Shown: positions 24,985 to 35,123 of the stretch, one piece after another
Position numbering within the stretch: the first letter of the stretch is position 1
Layout: every line of letters begins with the position of its first letter
Assembly (NCBI RefSeq): GCF_022539665.2
Contig: NC_081334.1
Span: 3,472,001-3,536,000, forward strand
Length of the DNA stretch: 64,000 nucleotides
Origin: Daphnia carinata
Taxonomy: Eukaryota; Arthropoda; Branchiopoda; Diplostraca; Daphniidae
Direction of reading: 5' to 3'
Translations under genes and position numbers: made by a program
The notes under the pieces: generated by a model
Databases searched by the model: none
What the model was told of the DNA's origin: nothing
Seen by the model: the letters and a program-made list of their open reading frames with translations, nothing else

Positions 24985-25625
24985 AGCTACTGTGGCAAGT
25001 AATAGAAGTTTTATGTGCTCTGTATCTTTGTGTGTTATTTCCAAGTCTTAAGTAATCACAGAAAATCTTCATTGTGGAGCAAGAGAGAATAGAATTCAAT
25101 TACCCTGGACTATTGTTTAATTGTAGGTGATCAAATGTTGCTGTTTTCTTGTGCAACAAACGCTGCCGAAATATCTGTCTTACAAGCTGACGTTTCCCAT
25201 GGACCGATTGGCAACTTCCTGGACATTGGCTTTGAAGGCACAACTACGCTCTAACTGTGTAATTGTACTCATAGTTGGCGGAAGGCTCGAACTATAGTAC
25301 ATTGAAATTGCGCACATCTAAACAATGAGTTGTCAACATCCGCACCATTTTGTTGGACAGAAAACGTCTGCGTAGGTGCGGGGTTGGCAACTCTAAGCAT
25401 ATTATGTACGTGAAAATGAACGAGTGCAAATGATGGGTTACTACAATTGGATCTTTTATCGTGCCCTCGAAAGCCTGTGCCCAAGGCTTTAATATTTAGT
25501 TGTAACGCAACGTTTCGTGGACAGACGAATGCAATGATTACGAATTCAAGTCAGTGATAGACGGTGCTCAACTTCATGGCCATCGCCTATTCAGCTTAAT
25601 TTGAAACAAATTAGGTAAGTCCTAG
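24985..25625. repeat. Array spacer module, copy D
   Basis: Fourth full copy of the spacer module, again fused to the end of a truncated RRP40. It has the same acceptor-like TAATTGTAG near 25125 and the same donor-like TTAG/GTAAGT near 25614. Confidence 0.55.
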
Positions 25626-25725
25626 ACGTTAGGTGACCGTGTTATGCTGCTAAAATTCTATGTATTTGATTGTTAAGAAAGAAAAAAAAGGGGCGGAGAT
25701 CAAATCAGCGTTGTTCATGACATGA

Positions 25726-28700
25726 TTAAGCGACAATGTAGGTAGCCCTCCATCCTCTAAAATAATTTCCGGTGGCATCAGTGACGAAACGTACGAGCAT
25801 TTCGTTGGACGAGGAGCTAACCGGTGCACTGGGTAGGGTCGATCCGGTGTGTTTCAATAGCCGAGTAGCAGAGGTGGAAGATCCGTCGTACACCTCGACG
25901 TAGTCGAAAGGACTTTCAATGTCGAAATGGCTAAATGTCAAACGAATTTTGGAGCCAGGTGCCAATTGTATGGTCCATTGGCAGTTGTAGTTATTGGGGT
26001 AGGCTCCGGGGTAGTTGGGAGACGTTAACAATCCGCTGGGAGTCGTCAATGCTCCATTGCATCCTGATAGATTAAGAATTTAGGGGATATTTCCTTTTTA
26101 CGGGTAGGATGATCAGAATACATACCAGCGTTTAAGCTGCTGGATGTAGTGGATGGCACTTGAGTGCTCGTAGTTGTCGGTGGCTGCGTCGATGGTGGTT
26201 TAACACGCACAATTTGGACGGAGACGACGTTGGAAGTGTTGCTAGCCACATTGTTCTTGTTAATGGCCCTCAGGCCAATGTAATACGTGGCGTCGTCAGC
26301 TGTCAAAGGAAGCCGGAGCGAGACGTTTTGTTTGCCACCAGATTCCAGTGGTTGCATACTGCCGTCAATGATGTCTTGTGATCCAAATTGAACGGAAGAG
26401 CTCGAGTCGAAATTGTTGTCCATCAAACTATCGAAGGTGGTCGAATATTTGATCTGATACGCAGACGCTGTTTGATTTTTAAACAAACATTAACATTAAA
26501 AAAAAGTAACTGCAAAGAATTAGTCTAATTTCTTTAGTGATTAAATTACCAGTTCCGACATCGAGTTGATCGCCAGGGGCCGTCCATTCAATTGTAAAAG
26601 ACATTTGATCAACTTGCATAGCTACCACTTTCAAATCCGTTACTCGACTGGGTGGGTACGTAGTTGTCATAGGAATTTCCACCTACGAAATTCATCAATT
26701 TTCAATAATTTACCATCAGTCATCAGTAAAAATGTAAGAATAAGATGGTTGCATTTACCCTGAAGGTGCCCCCCGACTGGACGCGTTCGAAGTTACCCAT
26801 AGTGGTTCGTTGCTGAGACGTTACGCCATCGTCAATGTAAGTCCCTTGCGTATTATTGACTTCACAGACCAACGTGTAGCGTCCAGCAATGTTAAGGGCC
26901 ACGTAGTAGCGTGAATAGATACCGTCGTTTTTGCCTGTATCCGCTCCGACTCCGGTGTCTTCTAATTTGACGACGTGATCGGCCGAATCGGGGCTCAACA
27001 CGTGAGCTCTGAAATATTGAAAGTATTAAACTTAATTTAAAATTCCCTTATTCTTTTTTTTTTAAGATGATCAATTACGTACATGACATTAGCTCCGATG
27101 ACACGGTTACGTCCTTGTGTCACAACGGCGACGAGACGGGCAGGCATGACAGCGGCGTTTGCGACGACAGTTCCACTCGGAACGGAGCATTCGACGGTGA
27201 TTGGCGCCGCTAAATCGGTTCTTGATTTCGACGTGACGATAACACTGGCGTAATCTTGAGAATAAGCCGAGTTGACATTCAACGTGAATTTCCATTCCCC
27301 TTCTTCGGCTATATCGGGAATGATAATGAAAGCCAATTTCGCGCTGTTGTCATAGGTAGGCTGGTCGTACACTTGGCCAATAGGCGATCGTACAGAGAAG
27401 CTCCCAATGTAATTCTTCTGCGTATATTCGAGGCGGAACGTAAGGTTTCTGCCGACGGTGTAATCGACGAAGACAGAATCTTGAAATGTATTGCCATTTT
27501 GGTATTTTCCCTGGAAAAGGATAACAGTCAGCTCCCCGACAGGTACGGCCGGTTGGTAAGTCAATGAACCGGTGAAAGCGTCGTTCAGCTCGTCATCATT
27601 CCCGTTATCATTGATAAAATAACTTTTGCCGTTCGTTTTGGTAGCCAAAACTTCAATTTCTTCCTCAGCCGCCCTACTAAAAGATGAAGGATGATCAGTT
27701 AATCAGTAATCGAAAAGTAGATCATTGAAAAAGCTCTTAAGTTATACCCAAAAGCGATAGACACCACTTGAACTTGAGCATCGATTAGTTGGGGGTACAT
27801 CTCGGCTATATACGGATGCTCATTCTCCATGCCGTCAGTCACCAACACGATCACACCTCCTTTACCACCAGGTGTCAACATCTAAAATGATTAGATAACG
27901 TTATTCCTGGTACAGTGAATAGTACTGATTTCGGTAGACATGGTGGGCCTGCTTACATTTAAAGCTATCTGCAGACCACATCCTATACATGTTGCCTTCT
28001 GTCCTGTATGGAACGTTATCCATCAATTGTTGGCGGGTACTTCTCATTCACTACAGTCAAGGGACTTAACATTTGAGCCCCGGTGCTATTACATACAATG
28101 TAAACAAAAATTTACACCACAACGAACGTGTTTGGTCGAAATGAATTGTAGGTTTACCTGAACTTGACGATACCCAAAGAAGTACCATCGGTGATGTCAT
28201 ATTTAATCCAACGGGTGGCCGCATCGTGTAATCTGCCGATGCGATTCTACAAACAATAAACGTCCGTTCTTAAATGTTTTTGACGCTCAAATAAAATTTC
28301 TGGACTTATTGAGAAAACAGCAAGATTCTTACATAAGTCTCCATGCTTCCGGAAACGTCAGTAACGAGGACGTAGCGAGCACCGGTCAAAACTCGAACTA
28401 TGTTGAACGTCGGTTTGGTATCGGCGATGGTAGCAGACGGATTGTTATTCCTGGCGAAATCGGCGTGATTCGAAATTACTGACCAAACACTTTGCGAGTC
28501 ACAAACAGCGTTTTGCTTGGTCGGTGCTTCTCGGTTGTGTTTGTGAAGGCTAGATGGATCGTCATCGCAGAAATGCGCCGCCTAAATAGCAACTGATAAG
28601 TTACTTTTCTAGAAGAGCCAATTTTAATGAAGAGGATACCGAGGGGAGCATTCTGGTGTCGGACATGATGGATGATGTTGGCTTAAAAGTGTCTGGGAAA

Positions 28701-29678
28701 CTGTACGTGCAATTCGAATCGTAAAGGCCTGTCTGCGGGTCCACGCCGCAACCGTAGTCAACCGTAAAGTCAACTGGTTCGTTAGAGCAAACATTGGGTA
28801 CCATATCAGCTGATTGCTGGGCAGAGCCTGGCCGGTAGAAGGTTGGAAAAGCAGAGTCATCACCGGTGTAGCCGTGTTCTTCAAAGACACCATAGCGCAG
28901 TCGAGCCCATTCCCTCACGAAAACTTGACCTACGTTTTGAAAATGTAGCTCAAGATAGTTGGAAAAACATTAATGAAATAGAAAAGCATACCAGCTGGAC
29001 CGAACTGCGATTTTGTGGTATCGGTATCGAAAGTGTTGACATAATTTGGAGTCCAATGAATATACTGGCCAGGATCGCCGCATCCGCCCAGTTGCACGGT
29101 GTAGGGTTTGTCACCATATTTCCAATTTGGGAGGTCAATTTGAATTTCAGCATCCTGAAATGTTTGTAGAGTATTCAATGTTTTCTTGCATAGAAATGAA
29201 ATGCTTTTGTACGAACGTCGAAAGACTTACAATTGTCAATGTGACGTTTTGCAGTCTTTATCGTACGAAAACAAAAAAGGAATTCAAATGCTTTTGCGTA
29301 TACCTGAAAGGTCTCCCAAGTGCTTGCGTTTGCGGTGATGTTTACCCACGTCTGAGGAATTAGAATTTGCACCGATTTGATAAATGATCTTTGTCGTGTA
29401 GCCGTATACAAATCAGCCGAAGCCTCGGTGATGATTCTCTGTAAAAAAAAGAATGTAAACTACATTTGTATGAACTTATTTTTTGCTTTAAAAACAAAAA
29501 GCTACTGTACCTGTATGTTATGCAGTAAAACTGCAGCTTGATCTGGTTGGACATCAGGTGAAATCGCCACGACCAAATCACGATAACCGTTGTTGGTGAT
29601 GTTGACCCGGCTACTGAAAGTGCAGCCGAAAACGCCGTAGAGGACTAGTAGAAGTGGAAGACGACAGAAGACCGCCAT
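25726..29678 (-). pseudogene. CLCA: CLCA-CUB array copy 5, frameshifted in exon 7
   Basis: Exons: 29511-29678, 29304-29438, 28992-29154, 28640-28929, 28333-28581, 28158-28246, 27957-28085, 27748-27881, 27083-27676, 26759-27008, 26550-26682, 26126-26467 and 25726-26063. Twelve exons have the standard lengths and are open. Exon 7 is 129 bp, not 130. Against copies 1, 3 and 4 it has one extra base within 28041-28045 and two missing bases near 27990. Read in order, the extra base shifts the frame and gives TAA at 28016-28018, after 387 codons and inside the VWA domain. Skipping exon 7 would not restore phase. The rest is well kept, including REWARLRYGVFE, DVSGS and a full CUB exon, so the loss is recent or the bases are an assembly error. 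It lies next to the intact RRP40 gene, probably the ancestral position. Confidence 0.7.
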
Positions 29679-29728
29679 GTTGTGGACTTTGTGATAAAAT
29701 GGATTGACATTATAAGTTTTCAGTCGCG

Positions 29729-29736
29729 TTTATATA
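29729..29736 (-). promoter_or_regulatory. TATA box of CLCA copy 5
   Basis: Minus strand reads TATATAAACG about 50 bp above the ATG at 29678. The promoter is kept although the coding region is broken. Confidence 0.6.
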
Positions 29737-29739
29737 TTA

Positions 29740-30420
29740 GCTCAATCAAAACGATTGGGACATAAACGATAAAAGAATTAGTTTGGTGATAAAAACGGGA
29801 CAAATACCTTAAGTATTTGGTGACATTTGATTGACAGTTTTCCTTGTTGCAGTTTTCCTTGTTAGGATGATTGGAAAGAAAAATTACTCAAATGATGTAA
29901 GATTTCGATAACCAAATGCCTAAGTATCCTTTTAATTTCGAAATGGTAAAGGTGTACGTTTATCGGATAATGAAATTGTGAAATAACTTGTTATTCGAAG
30001 TTTGACTGTCACGTCTTGATGGGATGGGAAAAACGGTTTATTAGACAAAAATCCTTGAATGTTTATGCACACTTGTGCTCTTTTGAATGTTGTTTTCATG
30101 CTACATCACTTTATATGTAGAAATGTTGAGCAAATGGATTCAACATCATTGAAAAGAAACTGACGGCCTAGGAAGGCAAAGCATCTTTATGATACTACAA
30201 CATATACCCGTTTGACTTCAATCTTTAAAAATTCTTCAAATTTCCATGCCACTGGTTAATTTTTCGCTTGTATTAAAAAGTAGATTTGGCACAACATTTT
30301 TGTTTGCAGAGTTATCTAATTATTGTTTCTAGGCCACGAATTTTTCATTAAAATTTTATGTTAATATGTTATCCCACCAGAAGACGAAGAAAAGATGTTG
30401 TTTATTCAAACCTGTGAAAA
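29740..30420. other. Shared upstream region of CLCA copy 5 and RRP40
   Basis: About 680 bp between two divergent genes. Copies of it precede CLCA copies 3 and 4 and the two RRP40 pseudogenes, so it is the parent of those regions. It contains GTCTTGATGGGATGG near 30012. The RRP40 promoter should lie in its right half, but no TATA box is evident there. Confidence 0.5.
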
Positions 30421-31338
30421 ATGGCGGAAAAATCGTTTTCCACACACGTGAATCAGATCTACCTTCCAGGCGATACGGTGATTTTATCAAAGGCAGATGA
30501 AGTTTCGAATGCCAAAATCATACTTGGTCCCGGTCTCAGGAAGTATGGCAAACAGATTTTAGTTACTAAACCAGGCATTTTACGTACGAAATCAACGCCA
30601 CCAACTTACTGGATAGACTGTCATCACAGACGAGTACAAAAAAATTTAAAAATCTACTCTAGCCATGTGGCCTACTCCATTTTCCGCTGAGTATATTCGT
30701 ATTCTGTTTTAGTACGTTCCCGCAAGAGGAGATGATGTTATTGGTGTGGTTACCAATAAGGTTGGTGAATCGTTCAAAGTCTATATTGGATCAAGCGAGG
30801 AAGCCTCTCTTTCAAGCATTGCATTTCCAGGTGCCACCAAAAAGAACAAGCCCAACATTCAGGTATATTTCTCAGATTTGTTTCTAGTTCAAATTTGATA
30901 AACTAGAGCTTTGTTACCTAGATCGGAGATCTGGTGTTTGCCAAGTTACTAATTGCAAGCACTGACATGGAACCAGAGCTGGTATGTGTCAATTCTCTGG
31001 GAGAGAATGTTGGATTGGGTGTCTTGTCAACAAACGGGTTCCTTTTCACTGTACCTTTGCATCACATTCGCAAGTAAATTATTCATATTTTTCTTATAGC
31101 CGTATTTCTAATTGTGATTTATAGGCTCTTGAATCCTGAGTGTACACTGCTGAAATCCCTAGGAAAAGCATTACCTTTTGAAATAGCTATTGGAATGAAT
31201 GGAAAGATTTGGATAAAGGCCAAATCTGTCAAACAAACAATTACCTTAGCAAGAGCAATAAGCATATCTGAACACATGAACAAGGAAGAGATGAACCAGT
31301 TATGCAGAAAATTTGTAGACCGACAAGCTGGATTCTGA
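30421..31338 (+). CDS. EXOSC3: Exosome complex subunit RRP40
   Basis: Four exons join in phase: 30421-30633, 30713-30862, 30922-31073 and 31125-31338, giving 242 aa (human EXOSC3 is 275 aa). RRP40 is a cap subunit of the RNA exosome and binds RNA through S1 and KH domains. The sequence shows the N-terminal domain ([31 protein letters not shown]), the S1 domain ([39 protein letters not shown]) and the KH-like domain with the family motif [11 protein letters not shown]. The ATG at 30421 begins MAEKSF. This is the only intact copy; two truncated copies lie at 18060 and 24275. Its 3' end faces the aldo-keto reductase stop codon 88 bp away. Confidence 0.95.
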
Positions 31339-31426
31339 TTCTCGTGATAACTTTTCACAATACAAATATTCAAAATTGTTCACACAGTTTCCAACTGTAG
31401 AAGGCGTGGGAAAAATGGGGAAGATT

Positions 31427-33083
31427 TCACAAAGGCACATATTGGAGATGGGCTGGCAGTTTGTATCCATCGGGTTTGTTATCATCTATCTTTCCTTGTA
31501 GCTCCGCTGGATCAACAGCTCTTAAACTCGTCGGTATATTGTCGAGCATGGCCATCTCCGTGGGATTTAACTGAAAATCAAATACCTGCAAGACCAGTTT
31601 TATCGTTACGTTTAATTTTTGTTATAATAATTCATACATGTATACGAAATTTAGAGTACCTGGCAATTTTCCTTAATTCTTTCTCTCTTGATTGATTTAG
31701 GTATAGTGACGACTTCATTCTGAATCGACCAGCGGATCAAGACTTGAGCAGGAGATCGGCCAGTTGATTGAGCCACGTTGACCACTGGAGCTTCTTTCAA
31801 TATCAGCCCGTTAGCTAGCGGACAATAGCCCTTGAATAGCAGTGAGAAACATTTTTACTCCGATGAACGTTGTAAAAGAAAAACGTGAGTAGCATTACAA
31901 ACCTGGAATATAATATTATTTTTTCTACAGAATGTCCTTAGTTCTTTCGGATTCTGATACGGATGGAACTCGCATTGATTTACCTATAGAAAGACTGTAT
32001 CATCTTGAGATGCGTGGCTAATCAAATCCATTATTGGGGACTGACGTGCGGCACGACGCTGCAATTTTCCATCAATTCAGTAAGGTCTTTTATTGAGAAG
32101 TTACTGACACCTATAGCACGGCATGTTCCTTTATCCAGCAGACGCTCCATACCTCGCCAGGCATCATCCAACGTGGACCGGACGTCGTTCACTGAGCTGG
32201 GACAAAGCGGCCAGTGCATCATGTAGAGATCTTCCATTGGAGAAAGCCAAGGTTTGACAAGTTGAACGTTCTTTGCTTTTTGTTTTGAAATTACCCAAGT
32301 AATCAGTGTCGAGTTTGGTGAGGCTCAATTTTGCCGCCTGAATTGCTGATTCCATTCCGTAATCCGTTGGCCACATTTTAGTAGCTAGAAAAACAGATTC
32401 CCGCGTAACACCGCTTTCCTGTAAACCCACGTATCATGGCCATATTTTCGTACCCGTTCCAGGAAAATCTTTTCATTGAACTGACGTACCTTGATGGCCT
32501 GTCCGATTAGATGCTCACAACCATAACGCCGGGCAGTATCAATCAGCCGATAGTTGCATTCACGCAGCGCAAAAACGACAGAGTCTTGGTTATATCCTCC
32601 ACCGTGGGATGTACCTGGAATAAAAAAAAATTACAGAAAAAAGCCAATTCAATTGGATCGCGCGGTTTCGTGCGTCATTCGGAATGGCCAGGTATACAAT
32701 CCAAAAAATATTGCAATGAAATTCACCAGCTGGTCATGTTCTCTATCGTTGTCTGTTCTCACAAGGGATTAAATGCACACCCGATAAGGGAAGGGCCCGT
32801 GATTCCAGCCGGACAAAGGCACACACGCGTGAAGAAGATTAACAGATACGAGTGGAACTGAGCACATAGGAATTGCGAGTCTACAATAAGGTAAGACATG
32901 TTTTTCCCTCCTATTCTTTTTTCTTTTCTCTCTTTACCGATATCCTACCGTATTGCCGTAGAGAGCGACAGACACATTTTACGATACGATATATTTTTTT
33001 TTTTTTTGCGAAAACTTACCCAAGCCAAAAATTGGCATTCGGACACCGTTAGGTAGTGTTACGAAGTTCTCAGACGACGCCAT
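31427..33083 (-). CDS. Aldo-keto reductase
   Basis: Seven exons, 302 aa: 33020-33083, 32490-32614, 32295-32418, 32046-32230, 31903-31983, 31660-31830 and 31427-31585. It is an NADPH-dependent aldehyde/ketone reductase of the AKR fold, cytosolic because no signal peptide is seen. The catalytic tetrad is complete: D47 and Y52 in LIDTARRYG, K77 in FLATKMW, H110 in MMHWP. Other family blocks are IGVSNFSIKDL, VNQCEFHPYQNPKEL and the cofactor-binding IPKSIKRERIKEN near the C-terminus. The N-terminus is MASSENFVTLPNGVRMPIFGLG. The exon 4 donor GTCAGT is weak but needed for phase. The substrate cannot be told from sequence. Confidence 0.93.
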
Positions 33084-35123
33084 TTGCTTGCGATGATCAC
33101 TGTTCTTTTCCGTGCAATCTTTTTGGTCAGCAGTCCTTTAGGACGATGTTTCTTGGCTCCCGAGTTATTATTATCGACCGACGGTGGCGACGGTGGAAAT
33201 TTCCTTTTCTTTTGCTCGATCCCGGGGATCATACAAAATCTTACAACCTCTCCCCCCTGCCCTTTTTCCCGCGGGAACTCAACGTCACAGTTGACATTCA
33301 ATATGTTTTTTGCAAGACCTCCACCTGGAACTGACGAAATCTTAAAGAATCTCAAATTGGATGGCATGTTCTTCCTTTAAGCCGATTTCAGCATGAACGC
33401 TCATCGCTGTAAGCAATTAAGCCGTCTATACAAAAAAAGAGAACTTTGCCACAAACAGGCAACCCTGCTGCGCGCATCCCCATTAGTTATTTCGGGAAAG
33501 CTACCTATTTTTTTTTTCCCTTTTTTTTAAACGAACATTTGAAAGCAGTACGAGTTCTGTTTTTTTTTTTTTTTTTTTTTTTTTTGCTTCTCTTGTGTCC
33601 GTTGATGAACCACTAAGTGTTGGCTCTTCCCATCTAAACGGGCGTTTCTTGTGTGTGGGGGGTGGGAATAGAAGACTAAAAGAGAGCGGCAATTCGAAAT
33701 GAGTTGACCTCAGCAAGAAAAAGATTGCGCTCTGTGTTGAAGGGGGGATGTCGAACGGCCTGTGATAGTAGAGCTACAATCAGCGCTGATTGCCCGTTGT
33801 TTATACACAAAAGGCTTAGTTAGCAACTATTTCTTTTGCGGAAAGGAAGGAGGAAATGCCAACCGAAAGAAGCTTCGTGATGGAAGTGCTCCTATTAGTT
33901 TGGTTGTTCCGAACGGATTCAACAAAACATCGTGGCACATTTCCATTGATGTCGCAGCGTAACGAACAACTGAGCGCGGGGTCCATTGTATCGATGTCAA
34001 ACATTGAAATGATGAGGAGATGGGGCCCCCAGCAAGAGTACCGCCTTGATAGGGTTATTTGCATCCAGAAACCAGCACGTAGCCGCAAGTTTAGTAACAA
34101 CTCTCGTCATCTTAACTTGGGGATGCATAACAAGGTTTTTCTTTTAAAAAAATATAAGAGAGGGAAGGACGAGCTTTTATATGTTCATGTTGGTCTACAT
34201 GTTGACATTGGTTCGCTAATGGAGTGTGCGCGTGTTTCTGAATATCCATCGAATTTTTTTTTTTTTTTTTAGAACGCCGAAGATGTTGTCTAGATATCTT
34301 TAACCATGCTTGTCGAGTGCGATGTTATACCCCAAAAATCAGACTTGCTTTTATAAAACTACAATATCTTGGGGTTATATCCACGTGCCGTTTAGATAAA
34401 TTGCATTGCGATCGATTGTGTTTCCGCTGAAAAACAGTCCTGCCCCCGGAATTGCGCTTAGGTTATTCGTTTGGCTGGCTTTGCGTCTTAGTATCCAAAA
34501 CATATCCGGAATTCGTTTTTCAAAAAAAAAAAAAATTCTTCAACTCGTCTAGTTTTTTTTTTCAATAGATTTCTTGAAACGGACGTTTCAAATGTTTTGG
34601 ATGTAAAACGGGATGTGTCAAATCCGCATTCAATCTCGCGTCAGCTTCGCTATGTGGATATCATCGTTCTATCTTATATATGCATATATATCAAACCGAC
34701 GCTTTCCATTTATACAAGAAAAAGAAACAAAATCCATTATGTATCGAAGGTATTGTTTACAATATCTATTGTGCGAACGTCTACGATGGCGGTGGCATAA
34801 TCTCGTCCCGCAGTCCTGCGCATACGGTCTTCTATACTTAAATCCCTCCTCCTCTTTTTCCGCATCTGTGCTCTCGAGATCTGACGAGATGCGAGTCGCT
34901 AGCACGCATTCTCTCTCTCTTTCTCTCTGCGTGTGTGTGTGTGTGTGTATGTATATATATATATATACATTCATAGAAGCAGGACGGAAAAGATGTGCGT
35001 TTAGTAGACCATATCTAGTTGGGCCAACTCGTTGAAGATAGTCAGTCGGCTTCGTTCAGCTGTCGGCAACATTTTGTTTTTCATTTGAAAGTAAAGGAAG
35101 GATCTCTAGTTTTATCAAATGTG
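33084..35123. other. 2-kb non-coding region with simple repeats
   Basis: No ORF here resembles a protein. It holds the aldo-keto reductase promoter at its left end, a 26-base poly-T near 33560-33585, and a compound microsatellite at 34910-34968. An arthropod initiator-like TCAGT occurs at 35042 upstream of the next gene. Confidence 0.5.
34910..34968. repeat. Compound microsatellite (TC)n-(GT)n-(TA)n
   Basis: A run of TC repeats passes into about ten GT repeats and then into about nine TA repeats. It lies about 150 bp upstream of the start of the 14-cysteine protein gene. Confidence 0.9.

Noticed and set aside
33856-34272. 138-aa plus-strand frame ending in poly-F
   Set aside because: No domain, no splice support, and it runs into a poly-T tract, so it is likely chance.
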